DNA of 64,000 nt from Alcaligenaceae bacterium CGII-47 (GCA_019166125.1 JAHTBO010000005.1:114175-178174); one strand, 5' to 3'; shown: positions 46,281-55,942, numbered from the stretch's first letter. Numbers and translations are program-made. The notes: generated by a model from the sequence alone, not told the origin.

Positions 46281-46925
46281 ATGAGTAAAGATGACCATCA
46301 GGGTGCGGCGATCATGCCAGATGTGCCTATCGATCTGATTCAGCGGATTGCCCAATTAACGCGCACACTTCGCGAGAGCATGCGCGAGCTCGGTTTGGAT
46401 CAGGCCATCAAGGATGCTGCGCACGCTATCCCTGACGCGCGCGACCGCTTACACTATGTAGCACAAATGACTGAGCAGGCCGCTAACCGGGTGTTGAACG
46501 CCGCCGAACAAATACAGCCGTGGCAGGACCAGATGCAATCCTCGGCGCGTGCGCTGGATGCGCGCTGGCAGGATTGGTTCGAGCATCCGGTGGCCTTGGA
46601 TCAGGCGCGCAGCCTTGTTGACGATACGCGCGCTCTACTTAAGGAAATTCCCGAAAAGACACAAGCTTCACAGAATAACTTGATGGAAATCATCATGGCC
46701 CAGGATTTTCAGGATCTGACTGGGCAGGTGATCATGAAGATGCTGGGTGTTGTGGGGGTGATCGAGACCGAGTTGGTACAGGTCTTGATTGATAATGTCC
46801 CGCTCGAGCGGCGCGACGAAACGCGCACGCTGCTCAACGGCCCCGAAGTCAGCCCGGCGGGTAAGGTAGATGTCGTGACGGATCAGGACCAGGTTGACGA
46901 TCTGTTGGCGAGCTTGGGGTTCTAG
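46281..46925 (+). CDS. cheZ: Chemotaxis protein phosphatase CheZ
   Basis: A 214-residue CheZ, the long-helix dimer that dephosphorylates CheY. The catalytic segment is IIMAQDFQDLTGQVIMKML, with the conserved Asp and Gln (DFQDLTGQ) at about residue 145. The C-terminal CheY-binding peptide is visible as DQVDDLLASLGF. This helps place the locus among beta- and gammaproteobacteria, which carry CheZ. Confidence 0.95.
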   Translation: MSKDDHQGAAIMPDVPIDLIQRIAQLTRTLRESMRELGLDQAIKDAAHAIPDARDRLHYVAQMTEQAANRVLNAAEQIQPWQDQMQSSARALDARWQDWFEHPVALDQARSLVDDTRALLKEIPEKTQASQNNLMEIIMAQDFQDLTGQVIMKMLGVVGVIETELVQVLIDNVPLERRDETRTLLNGPEVSPAGKVDVVTDQDQVDDLLASLGF

Positions 46926-46990
46926 GCCTGAACACTGGCCCACCAAGCCCGGCGACAGAATATAAAAACTGATGCACGAGGAGAGGTGAC

Positions 46991-48529
46991 ATGAGCTTAG
47001 CACTGAATAGGACAGTTGGACTGGGGCGCTTGTTAAAGCGATTAAGTTCGGGACGTGCGACGCTGGCGGACCGTGCCTGGACCGTGAATCCCCTGGCTTT
47101 TCCATTGCGACGTTTTCTCGCCTCGCTGCGCTCGCGCTTTGTGGTGATGCGCCACTCCAGCATCAGTATTTCCATTAATACCGCACGCTTGCAGGCCCAC
47201 ACCAATGAATGCAAGGGATTGGCCCAAGAGCAGGCGCGCGAGGCGGATGGTCTGGCAGCCCGCGGTGATCAGATCGCCGGCCTATCCGAGCAGACTAATG
47301 GGGTTGTTGACGAGCTTGCTCAGACCTTTCGCCAACAGCTCCAGGTGCTGCATGGGACACGCGCACAACTAAAAGAGCTCCAAGAGCGTGTGGGACGCGT
47401 CGCCTCACAGATGGAGGTGTTCTCGGGCGTGGTAGCGCAGCTAAATGAACGTGCCATGTCTGTCGAGGACACCAGCCGATTAATTAAGGATATTGCCTTG
47501 CAGACGCATTTGTTGGCGCTGAATGCGGGCGTCGAGGCCGCGCGGGCAGGGGAAGCGGGCAAGGGTTTTGCTGTGGTGGCCAGCGAGGTGGGCAAGCTCG
47601 CAGAACGGGTGAATGCAGCAACAGGCGATATCGTCCAGCATACGGGTGAAATTCTGGACCTAGTGACAAGTACGCGCGAGCAGACGGGTCGAATTTGTAC
47701 CGACATGAACGCCTCGGATGACGTGGTTGGGCATTTTGCCAGTCAGTATCAGAGCCTGCTTCAGGATATGGAGCGCATGGGTAGCCAGGTTGATGAGGTC
47801 GCCATGACGGTGTCTCAGGTCAATCACACGAATCATGAGATGAACGATGCGATCTCGCGTATCGCAGCGCATAGCGCTCAGATACAGGATCGCATGGGCA
47901 CGATCGATGAGCAGGTTCAGGGCGTTCGTGTGCAAACCGAAAGCCTCCAAGAGATGCTCGCCGCGTTGCGTACCGGCCAGACGCCTTTTGATACGCTGGT
48001 TAATGTCTTGCATTCCTTGCGGGACGCCTGCGAAAAGCTTCTGTTGCAGGCTGCCGGGCAGGGGCTGGATATATTTGATCATAATTACCGCCAGATCCCC
48101 CAGAGCAATCCCCCGCGCTATCACACGGGCTATGACCGTCAGATCGATGGGGCGCTGCAAAAAATCATTGATTTCGTCATCGAAAAGCTCCCTGGCGGCT
48201 ATTACGCCATCCTTATCGATAATAAGGGCTATAGCCCGACCCACAATGCGCGTTATTCGCGCGAACCGACAGGTGATGTTGAATACGATACGCTGCATGT
48301 GCGTGACAAGCGCATATTCGATGATCAGATCAGTCGGGGCGCCATTGCCAACAAGGGGAGCGTAATGTGCCAGACGTATATGCGCGACACGGGCGAGATC
48401 ATTACCGATGTCTCGTTACCGGTGGATTTACAAGGTACGCGTTGGGGGGCGGTGCGAATTGGTTTGGATTACAGCCGTTTCGAGGAAACCATCGAACAGC
48501 CACGCCGCGAGCAGTTGGCAACTACTTGA
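46991..48529 (+). CDS. Soluble methyl-accepting chemotaxis protein with C-terminal sensor domain
   Basis: A 512-residue chemoreceptor with no convincing transmembrane segment. The order is reversed from classical receptors: a helical N-terminal signalling part (coiled coil about 60-320), with hairpin tip [40 protein letters not shown] near residue 170. It is followed by a globular domain (about 345-500) with [30 protein letters not shown] and KRIFDD. That C-terminal pattern is shared by a group of MCPs with a Cache-like sensor; here it would lie in the cytoplasm. GAGGAG precedes the start. It probably senses an internal signal. It sits between cheZ and flhB. Confidence 0.88.
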   Translation: MSLALNRTVGLGRLLKRLSSGRATLADRAWTVNPLAFPLRRFLASLRSRFVVMRHSSISISINTARLQAHTNECKGLAQEQAREADGLAARGDQIAGLSEQTNGVVDELAQTFRQQLQVLHGTRAQLKELQERVGRVASQMEVFSGVVAQLNERAMSVEDTSRLIKDIALQTHLLALNAGVEAARAGEAGKGFAVVASEVGKLAERVNAATGDIVQHTGEILDLVTSTREQTGRICTDMNASDDVVGHFASQYQSLLQDMERMGSQVDEVAMTVSQVNHTNHEMNDAISRIAAHSAQIQDRMGTIDEQVQGVRVQTESLQEMLAALRTGQTPFDTLVNVLHSLRDACEKLLLQAAGQGLDIFDHNYRQIPQSNPPRYHTGYDRQIDGALQKIIDFVIEKLPGGYYAILIDNKGYSPTHNARYSREPTGDVEYDTLHVRDKRIFDDQISRGAIANKGSVMCQTYMRDTGEIITDVSLPVDLQGTRWGAVRIGLDYSRFEETIEQPRREQLATT

Positions 48530-48552
48530 ATTACCTCGCTTAACAGGCCTTG

Positions 48553-48607
48553 ATTTGGGGATCGTCAGGGGCCTGGACACGCTAGAATCCAGGCTTTCCC
48601 CCCAAAT
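48553..48607 (+). repeat. Nested inverted repeats in the flhB leader
   Basis: Inner arms GCCTGGA (48571-48577) and TCCAGGC (48588-48594) enclose a 10-base loop. Outer arms ATTTGGGG (48553-48560) and CCCCAAAT (48600-48607) pair exactly around them. The structure ends 9 bases before the flhB ATG, and no Shine-Dalgarno sequence is visible there. It may be a terminator for the receptor gene (three T follow the inner stem) or a translational control element. Confidence 0.6.
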
Positions 48608-48616
48608 TTTGCGTGC

Positions 48617-49780
48617 ATGGCCGAGGACAGCGACCTAGAGAAAACCGAACCCGCCTCACCCCGGCGCCTGGATAAGGCGCGTGAGGAAGGGCAGGTTGCG
48701 CGCTCACGCGAGCTGGGGACGTTTCTGGCGATTGTGGCGGGCGTCGGTGGCCTCTGGTATAGCGGCGGTCATATGTATCAGACCCTCAATGGTGTGTTGC
48801 GCGGTGGTTTGTGGTTTGACCCACGCATTGTCAGCGATACCCACGTCATGCTCGAGACCGCCGTCAATTCGGCAGGTCGGGCACTGCTGCTCGTGTTGCC
48901 GATCTTTGGGCTATTGATGGTAGTCGGCATATTTTCCTCTGTGGCGCTGGGTGGCTTTCTGATATCAGCCAAGGCACTAGAGCCCAAATTCGAGCGCATG
49001 AGCCCTCTTAAGGGCATTAAGCGCATGTTTGGCGCACAGACACTCATTGAACTGATCAAGACCCTTTCTAAGGCCGTGTTGATCGGTGTGGTGGGGGTCA
49101 TGGTGATTTGGAATTACCGGGGGGAAATGCTCTCGCTGTCTCAGGCGGCGCCAACCGAGGCATTGTCCCGGGGGCTGGAGCTGGTGGCCTTGTGCTGCAT
49201 GCTGATTGCCGCCTCACTGGTGATTATTGTGCTGATCGATGTGCCCTGGCAGCTCTGGAACCATCATAAGCAGTTGCGGATGTCTTTGCAGGACGTCAAG
49301 CAGGAAAACAAAGAGAGCGACGGCGACCCCTATATCAAGAGCCGCATGCGCCAGCAGCAGCGCGCCATGGCGCGTCGACGCATGATGAGTGCCGTACCCG
49401 AAGCCGATGTGATCGTCACGAATCCGACCCACTACGCCGTCGCCCTGAAATACCATGAGGGTCGCGGCGGGGCGCCTACGGTCGTCGCCAAGGGTGCCGA
49501 TTTGATCGCCAAGCAGATCCGCACACTCGCCGCTGAACATCGTGTGCCCACATTAGAGGCGCCGCCACTGGCGCGGGCCCTCTACCATAACGTTGATCTT
49601 GATCACGAAATTCCCGCAGAACTCTATTCAGCGGTGGCCGAGGTCCTCGCCTGGGTGTTTCAACTGCGTAGTTGGCACGAGGGGACGGGGACCCTGCCGA
49701 CCCTGCCACAACACTTGGCTGTGCCGCGCGCACTTGACCCCGAGGGTCAGGCTCACCCTAGCGCGCGACACGCATCATGA
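48617..49780 (+). CDS. flhB: Flagellar type III export protein FlhB
   Basis: A 387-residue export-gate protein with four transmembrane segments, and a cytoplasmic C-terminal domain that self-cleaves at NPTH (in [15 protein letters not shown], about residue 275). The N-terminus [33 protein letters not shown] is the conserved family start, so ATG 48617 is firm despite the missing ribosome site. The C-terminal tail is slightly longer than in E. coli. It controls the switch from hook to filament export. It overlaps flhA by four bases (ATGA). Confidence 0.95.
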   Translation: MAEDSDLEKTEPASPRRLDKAREEGQVARSRELGTFLAIVAGVGGLWYSGGHMYQTLNGVLRGGLWFDPRIVSDTHVMLETAVNSAGRALLLVLPIFGLLMVVGIFSSVALGGFLISAKALEPKFERMSPLKGIKRMFGAQTLIELIKTLSKAVLIGVVGVMVIWNYRGEMLSLSQAAPTEALSRGLELVALCCMLIAASLVIIVLIDVPWQLWNHHKQLRMSLQDVKQENKESDGDPYIKSRMRQQQRAMARRRMMSAVPEADVIVTNPTHYAVALKYHEGRGGAPTVVAKGADLIAKQIRTLAAEHRVPTLEAPPLARALYHNVDLDHEIPAELYSAVAEVLAWVFQLRSWHEGTGTLPTLPQHLAVPRALDPEGQAHPSARHAS

Positions 49781-51891
49781 ACAATTTTCTGGCCTTGCTT
49801 AAGTTAAACGGCTCTGCCCACGCGCGCCTGATGGCTGGGCCTGTGCTGATCCTCATGGTCCTGGCCATGATGATCCTGCCGCTACCGCCCTTTGTCCTCG
49901 ATCTGCTCTTTACCTTCAACATTGCCTTGTCGGTGATGATTTTGCTGGTGGCGATGTTTACCCGCAAGCCTCTGGATTTCGCCGCATTTCCGTCGGTGCT
50001 CTTATTTGCCACCTTGCTGCGCCTATCGTTGAACGTGGCGTCGACCCGGGTCGTATTGATGAATGGCCACAAGGGGCCTAACGCGGCGGGGCAGGTAATC
50101 GAGGCGTTCAGTCATTTCCTGGTTGGCGGGAATTTTGCGGTCGGGATTGTGGTCTTTGTGATCCTGGTTATCATCAACTTTGTGGTGATCACCAAGGGTG
50201 CGGGCCGCATCGCCGAGGTCGGGGCGCGCTTCACCCTGGATGCGATGCCTGGCAAACAGATGGCCATCGACGCTGACCTGAATGCCGGCCTGATTGGCGA
50301 GGACGAGGCACGTAGTCGTCGCGCCGAGGTCTCTTAAGAGGCGGAGTTCTACGGCGCCATGGATGGGGCGAGCAAATTCGTGCGCGGGGACGCGGTGGCG
50401 GGTTTGCTTATCATGGTGATCAATATTCTGGGTGGTCTCATTGTTGGGGTGGCCCAGCATGATCTGGCAGTTAGCGAGGCGGGGCACATCTACACCCTGC
50501 TCACGATTGGTGATGGGCTGGTCGCGCAGATCCCGGCTTTGGTGATTTCCACCGCGGCGGGGGTGGTGGTCTCGCGCGTTGCGACGGATCAGGACGTTGG
50601 CCAGCAGATAATGAGCCAACTGTTCTCCAATCCCAATGTGCTATTTATCACGGCTGGTATTCTGACCCTGATGGGCTTGATCCCCAATATGCCGCATTTG
50701 GCATTCCTGACGTTCGCGGCAATCCTCGGTGCATCGGGATGGGGTCTGTATAAACGTCAGCAGCTCGATCTGGCGACTAAGGCCGAAGCGCCCGTACGTG
50801 AGCAGGCGGCGGTCGCGGCCGCTGCGGCGGAGGCGAGTTGGGATGATGTCTCGCTCGTTGATCCGCTCGGCCTAGAGGTGGGCTACCGTTTGATTTCCTT
50901 GGTCGACCATGAGCAGAATGGCGAGTTGCTGCATCGGATCCGTAGCCTGCGCAAGAAATTTGCCCAAGAGATGGGGTTCTTGCCACCGGTGGTGCATATT
51001 CGGGACAACCTGGAACTCAAGCCCACGGATTACCGGATATTGCTCTATGGCGTAGAGGTCGGCCGCGGCGTTGCGCTGCCCGGTCAATGGCTGGCGATCG
51101 ATCCCGGCGAGGTCACGATGCAATTACCAGGGACGCCGACGACCGACCCGGCCTTTGGCTTGCCTGCTGTGTGGATTGACGTGGCGATGCGCGAGCAGGC
51201 GCAAATTGCAGGGTATACCGTTGTGGATGCCGCAACGGTGGCTGCGACGCATCTGAATCACCTCATGCACCGCCATGCGGCCAAACTCCTTGGGCGCCAA
51301 GAGACCCAGCAATTGCTCGATCATATTGGGCGCGATATGCCCAAACTCATCGAGGATTTGGTCCCCAAGACGCTCAGCCTCACCGCCCTGCAGAATTTGC
51401 TACGTGGCCTGCTTGATGAAGAAGTGCCGATTCGTGATGTGCGCAGCATTATCGAGACGATCGCCGATCATGCGCCCCGTCTGGCCGCCCTCAACCCGGC
51501 GGGCAGTGGGCCGGATATGACGGAATTGCTGGCACAGGTACGGGCGAGCCTGGGTCGGGCGATTACGCAGCATTGGTTCCCGGGCGAGGATGAGCTGCGC
51601 GTCATCGGTCTGGACGCACGCCTAGAGCGCGTACTGACACAAGCCATGACCAGTAGCGGTGCGTTAGAGCCTGGGCTCGCCGACACATTACTCGCGGATA
51701 CGTTACGTGTCGTCCAAGAGCAAGAGAATAGCGGCGAGGCGCCCGTGCTGGTCGTGCCGCCCGCCTTACGCCCATCATTATCACGGTTTCTCAGGCATCA
51801 TATTCCTCAAATGGGTGTGCTCTCTAGCGTCGAGATTCCTGAAGAGCGTATGATGCGCATCACATCGATTATTGGCGGGAGTCCTGCGTGA
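49777..51891 (+). pseudogene. flhA: flhA interrupted by an in-frame TAA at codon 187
   Basis: The full frame (704 codons) encodes flagellar export gate protein FlhA but has an ochre stop at 50335-50337. The 5' piece (49777-50337, 186 residues) carries the first four membrane helices and the start of the FHIPEP loop, ending [12 protein letters not shown]. The 3' piece continues in the same frame; its first ATG is 50359 (510 residues, to 51891) and begins MDGASKFVRGDA. Between them the frame reads E-A-E-F-Y-G-A. In homologues the order is EV(S/T)Q-EA-(D/E)FYG-x-MDGASKF, so the stop replaces a conserved Gln; CAA to TAA is a single C-to-T change. GAGG and GGAG sequences follow the stop, so reinitiation at 50359 is conceivable. 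A sequencing error is also possible. Confidence 0.88.
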
Positions 51892-54242
51892 ACATCAGTC
51901 GTTTTTTCGGCGCCACAAACCGTGAGGTCATGCGCCAGGTCCGCCTGGCCTTGGGTCCTGAGGCACTGATTATCTCAAATAAGCGCGTCAATGGTGGGGT
52001 TGAAATTCTGGCAACGGATCAGACATCGATGCCCAGTGAGGCGAGTGCGACGGCTCCGGCCAATCCCGAGAGGCCAGCCCCCGCACCTTCGCGCCCCGTA
52101 GCCAGGCCGATGAGCCGACCCGCAGCCCCGCCCCCCGAGAGCCCAGATGTTGTGGGCGCGATTGGCGAGTTGCGTGGCTCGCTCGAGAGTCGCATCGATG
52201 AATTGCTTTGGGGGACACAGTTACGCCGAGCACCGCAGGCTGTCTCCTTATTCCAGAGCCTATTGCGTTTCGGATTCAGTACGGCCTTGCTGCGCGCCAT
52301 GCTCAAACGCTTACCCGAGCAGCATGCAACCCGAGCGGCCTTCCAGTGGGCGCGTAACGAACTGATCAAACACCTGCCGGTATTGGCCACCGAAGATGAA
52401 CTCTGGCAGCCAGGCCTGGCGCTCGCTTTGGTCGGCCCGACCGGTGTGGGTAAAACCACCACCATCGCCAAGCTCGCGGCGCGTTGCGTACGCCGCTCGG
52501 GTCCAGATAGTCTGGTGTTGCTGACCACGGATACCTATCGGATTGGTGCGCATGAGCAGCTCAAGATCTACGGTCAGATGTTGCGCGTGCCGGTGCATAT
52601 TGTGCAGGACGTCACTGAGTTGCGGCGCATTGTCCAGGGCATACGTCCGGATCAGACGATCCTGATTGATAATGTGGGGATCAGCCAACGCGACCGCTAT
52701 ATCGCTGATCAGGCAGCCTTGTTGGCCAATGCCGGTCGCCGGGTAAGTCGTCTGCTGGTGCTCAATGCCTCCAGCCATGGCGATACCCTCGACGAGGTGG
52801 CGCGCTCGTATACGGGTGACGGGGGGACGCCACTGAGGGGCTGCATCATCACAAAAATCGATGAGGCCAGCCGCCTGGGTGCGGCACTGGATACGGCGAT
52901 ACGCTATCAATTGCCGATCCACTATGTGTCTAACGGGCAAAAAGTCCCCGAAAATCTCTTGTTCCTGTCTGCCCTTGAACTCATCGATCAGGCTTTGGTG
53001 CATCTTCAGAATAGCAGCACCTTGTATGCGCCTACCGAGGCTGATATGGCAGCGCTCTTGTCCATGGCGAAAACCTCGGGTGATGAACGGGATGCTCAGG
53101 CGACCGAGCACCAGAGAGCCCTATTGCCAGGTTTGCTCTCGGTATCGACCCGCGCGGGGGATGTGGCCCTAAGCATGCAGGACCTTCAAGCGGCCGTGGG
53201 GGTCATGGACGAGAATCTTGCGCTCTCTGAGGGTTATGACTTGTGGCGTAGTCATGCGGCTGGCAGCTTGCCGGGCGTGGCCGAGGCCGTCGATCATCTG
53301 GCGCGTGTTGCCTCTAATGAGCTCGCCGACACCCAGGCGGCTTATGGCTTGTTGGTACATGGGCGCAGTACCGTACAGTTGGGGGCGCGCCGCGGTTCGT
53401 GGGCCATGAGCGCCTGGCTTGATCCCCAGGGCCGTGCCTTGGCTGCCTCGACGCAGCAGTTGGGATTTTCAGATGGCTGGCACAGTTCGACGGGCAAGGA
53501 TCAGTTGCAGTCGCCTGCCGCAACGGACGCGCTGGCGCTCCAGATCCAGGCGGTGATGCCGAATGATGTGGCGCCGCCCCTCTTGCATATCGTCGATGGT
53601 GGTGGGCAGGCGCTATGGCGCACACTGGCTGCGCAAGGCCGTTATTGGCTGGCTCAGTGCGGCGCCAAGTCCCGGGTATTTCAGATGGATGGCGCAGCGA
53701 CCCTGTCTGCTGTTTGCCAGAGCATGGATTTTCGTCCTCTGGCGCGGGATGCCTATCCGATGCTGGTAAATTTTGCTGGCGTGGATCGGGCACATGCCGT
53801 GCTTTGGGTGGGCAGTGCCTCGGTACAATTGTGTGCGCGCCTGCACGAGCCACTAAATGTCACGGCAGTCTGCCTGCGCGTCATCGACGCACGGGACGGT
53901 CGGCTGGTGCGTACCTTTTATGGCCTGGGTCAGGCACCGGATGCAATCAGTCATGCCGGATTGGCCAGCGCATTGTTGATTCGTGCGGAATGCCACGGGG
54001 CATTGCGCCAGGCTGCAGCGATTTTGCCAACACTGGTGGCGGGTTCGCGGAATTATCCTGGGTTGGACCAGGCACTGTATGCAACGCAACTGAGTCTGGC
54101 TGCCTGGCATTTGCGCCAGGAAACCGGGCTGGCACAGGCGGCCGATGTCGCGGCGAGGATGTTGGGGGCGCGTAGTCTATCGGCTAACCAAGCCTATGCG
54201 GGCTTAGTCAAGCTCTATACGCTTAAGGAGTTGCTGGCTTAG
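51888..54242 (+). CDS. flhF: Flagellar SRP-like GTPase FlhF with long C-terminal extension
   Basis: A 784-residue FlhF; most homologues have about 400-500 residues. N-terminal part: MNISRFFGATNREVMRQVR with GPEALIISNKRVNGGVEI, then a Pro/Ala-rich linker (50-86). The N domain is about 90-170. The NG GTPase core has P-loop GPTGVGKT (183-190), TTDTYRIGAHEQLKIYG, a G3 loop IDNVGISQRD (homologues usually read DTAG or DTVG) and G4 TKID (322-325). It ends near 375. The remaining 400 residues contain no motif I recognise. FlhF helps place the flagellum at the pole and assemble the export base. The start GTG overlaps the flhA stop. Confidence 0.9.
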   Translation: MNISRFFGATNREVMRQVRLALGPEALIISNKRVNGGVEILATDQTSMPSEASATAPANPERPAPAPSRPVARPMSRPAAPPPESPDVVGAIGELRGSLESRIDELLWGTQLRRAPQAVSLFQSLLRFGFSTALLRAMLKRLPEQHATRAAFQWARNELIKHLPVLATEDELWQPGLALALVGPTGVGKTTTIAKLAARCVRRSGPDSLVLLTTDTYRIGAHEQLKIYGQMLRVPVHIVQDVTELRRIVQGIRPDQTILIDNVGISQRDRYIADQAALLANAGRRVSRLLVLNASSHGDTLDEVARSYTGDGGTPLRGCIITKIDEASRLGAALDTAIRYQLPIHYVSNGQKVPENLLFLSALELIDQALVHLQNSSTLYAPTEADMAALLSMAKTSGDERDAQATEHQRALLPGLLSVSTRAGDVALSMQDLQAAVGVMDENLALSEGYDLWRSHAAGSLPGVAEAVDHLARVASNELADTQAAYGLLVHGRSTVQLGARRGSWAMSAWLDPQGRALAASTQQLGFSDGWHSSTGKDQLQSPAATDALALQIQAVMPNDVAPPLLHIVDGGGQALWRTLAAQGRYWLAQCGAKSRVFQMDGAATLSAVCQSMDFRPLARDAYPMLVNFAGVDRAHAVLWVGSASVQLCARLHEPLNVTAVCLRVIDARDGRLVRTFYGLGQAPDAISHAGLASALLIRAECHGALRQAAAILPTLVAGSRNYPGLDQALYATQLSLAAWHLRQETGLAQAADVAARMLGARSLSANQAYAGLVKLYTLKELLA

Positions 54243-54672
54243 AGAGGCGGCCACGGGCGTTATAGAGATTTTCGCCCATCAGGCTGCGCAGCGCGTCGAC
54301 GGCGCGTTGATTGCTTGCTAGAAACATCGTAATGATCTGCCCATTTTGGGCATTCAGTGTGCTTGCCTCACGGGCGAGTGCGAACAGTGCATCAAACGGT
54401 GCCTGAAGTTCAGGGTGGGCGGCACAAGCTGCCTCGATCCCCGCCAGATCAGCGTCAAAGCCCAGGCCACCAAGACACTCGGTGCGCTGCACCTCGAGCT
54501 CGGCCAATTGCATGGCAAAGGCATTTTTGTGTTGGGTCAGATCAATCAATTGTTCGTTTGAGCTTGCTTCGAGCAGATTGTGTGCCTCATCCTCTAGCGC
54601 CTGGACAAACTTTTCCAGAACAGCGGACTGCTCGGCGAGGCACTGCAGAAGCGGCGCGAGTGCTGCACTCAT
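54223..54672 (-). CDS. flgN: Flagellar export chaperone FlgN
   Basis: A 149-residue largely helical protein of the FlgN family, chaperone for hook-filament junction proteins FlgK and FlgL. Visible features are a helical N-terminus (LLQCLAEQSAVLEKFVQALEDEAHNLL) and a C-terminal amphipathic segment with LNAQNGQIITMFLASNQRAVDAL typical of the substrate-binding helix. The start overlaps the flgM end by four bases. The 3' end overlaps the convergent flhF by 20 bases. Confidence 0.87.
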   Translation of the reverse strand: MSAALAPLLQCLAEQSAVLEKFVQALEDEAHNLLEASSNEQLIDLTQHKNAFAMQLAELEVQRTECLGGLGFDADLAGIEAACAAHPELQAPFDALFALAREASTLNAQNGQIITMFLASNQRAVDALRSLMGENLYNARGRLSKPATP

Positions 54673-54959
54673 TTAAGTAGATCACGTACGCTGGCGAGCA
54701 AGCCATCGGCAATACGGCCCGGATCGATTTGTAGCTCGCCGGAGGCGAGCGCATCGCGGATCTGCTGGACTTTTTGAGCCTGTATATCGCCGCTGCCATC
54801 CTGGGAGGCGGCGAGGTGACGGGCTGCTGCGCTGAGGTCGACCGAGGATTTGCCTGCTGCGGCTTGCTGGGCGGGATGGGCGTTACCCCCCGAGTCCGTA
54901 CGCACGCCACCAGCCACGCCGCCGAGGGGGTTGTTGGACGAGGTAGAGCTGATTTTCAA
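54669..54959 (-). CDS. flgM: Anti-sigma-28 factor FlgM
   Basis: A 96-residue FlgM. The start chosen is TTG at 54959 (then KISSTSSNNPLGG, matching the conserved M-K-I-S of the family), with GGAG five bases upstream. A frame reading from ATG 55028 is longer by 23 codons and crosses the -10 element of the sigma-28 promoter, so it is rejected. The C-terminal sigma-binding part is visible as DIQAQKVQQIRDALASGELQIDPGRIADGLL. It binds FliA until it is exported. Confidence 0.88.
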   Translation of the reverse strand: MKISSTSSNNPLGGVAGGVRTDSGGNAHPAQQAAAGKSSVDLSAAARHLAASQDGSGDIQAQKVQQIRDALASGELQIDPGRIADGLLASVRDLLK

Positions 54960-55007
54960 AGTCGTCTCCGGGCTGGTGATGGGTCTGGAAATTCTGGTGC
55001 CCTCATG

Positions 55008-55034
55008 ATTACGGCAGCGCCAGGGCATTCTTTA
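55008..55034 (-). promoter_or_regulatory. Sigma-28 (FliA) promoter for flgMN
   Basis: On the minus strand TAAA (55034-55031), a 15-base spacer and GCCGTAAT (55015-55008) closely match the FliA consensus TAAA-N15-GCCGATAA. The start of transcription would fall near 55001, giving a leader of about 40 bases to the flgM TTG. This fits FlgM being made with class 3 genes. Confidence 0.85.
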
Positions 55035-55062
55035 GGGTAATCACCGGGTAATTCTCTGTGTC

Positions 55063-55752
55063 TTACATCATAACCTGAACAGTCTGCGCATCGATGACCG
55101 TTCCGGTAATGATTTGCCCCGAACTGGAACGCACCTGAATTTGCGTGCCGGGCGCACCGGAACCCAGCGCCTGCCCCTCACCACTGGCGACAAATCCGGC
55201 ACCGCGCGCGATCGTTCGTACCGCCTGGCCGCGCAGGATGGATTGTGGGTCACGCAGGGCATTGCTGTGGATCCCTGCGCCCGGAGGAATGCGTCGGGTG
55301 GTGATGTAGCCAACAATATGTGAGGGATCGGTGATGGCTTGGCGCTCGCGCAGCAGGTCGCCCTCGCGCATGTCCAGATCGTCCAGAGACATGACCTGAC
55401 CCGCCGGAATTGCGCGGTTTGAGACATAAAAATGCCCGATCAGGCGAACGTTCGCTGTGACATACAGGCTCCAGGCCTGTGGCGCCAGACAACGCACACC
55501 GACAGACATGCGCGAGCGCAGGGCGGTATTGCCGGATAGGAAGGCTTCCAATTGCGAGCAGCTTGTCTGGTTGCTCAGGCGCGGGGGCTCGACTGTGATC
55601 TCGGCCTCGCCGGGGTAAGCCTGGGCGCGGGCGTGCAGCAGGGACTCCACCTGCGTGATAATCGGTACGGGGTCTTGGGGGGGCGGGGCAGGTGCGGCCC
55701 AGGCCACGCCGGCGCAGCCCACGACCCATAGCGCGATACAGCTTCTGAGCAT
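55063..55752 (-). CDS. flgA: Flagellar P-ring assembly chaperone FlgA
   Basis: A 229-residue periplasmic protein with signal peptide MLRSCIALWVVGCAGVAWA. The SAF-like region shows NRAIPAGQVMSLDDLDMREGDL and TRRIPPGAGIHSNALRDPQSILRGQAVRTIARG. The final beta domain is TQIQVRSSSGQIITGTVIDAQTVQV. It helps assemble the FlgI P-ring. ATG 55752 is chosen because the frame above it has no signal-like sequence. It is divergent from flgB across 190 bases, which must hold class 2 promoters in both directions; I see no site clear enough to list. Confidence 0.92.
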   Translation of the reverse strand: MLRSCIALWVVGCAGVAWAAPAPPPQDPVPIITQVESLLHARAQAYPGEAEITVEPPRLSNQTSCSQLEAFLSGNTALRSRMSVGVRCLAPQAWSLYVTANVRLIGHFYVSNRAIPAGQVMSLDDLDMREGDLLRERQAITDPSHIVGYITTRRIPPGAGIHSNALRDPQSILRGQAVRTIARGAGFVASGEGQALGSGAPGTQIQVRSSSGQIITGTVIDAQTVQVMM

Positions 55753-55942
55753 GTGTGTATTGTAGGGTGACAAGCCCGCATGCGCATCAGTTGAATTGGG
55801 CGTCAAACAGTGGCTTGTTTTGATGTTTATCCCCTCGCTGCCCGTTCTACTATGGTGACGTGCGAAAAAGCCGCAAAAGGGTCTCAGGACATTTTGGTGC
55901 AACGGCGAGTTCGTGAAATTTAATTATTTTTTACGGTTAGCC

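Noticed and set aside
50338-51891. Frameshift in flhA
   Set aside because: Both pieces are in the same reading frame (50359 minus 49777 is a multiple of three) and the codons between them encode the expected residues, so the lesion is a nonsense codon, not a shift.
52311-53111. Open frame of 266 codons on the minus strand inside flhF
   Set aside because: It mirrors the GTPase domain coding sequence and has no recognisable domain; strong codon bias in flhF explains it.
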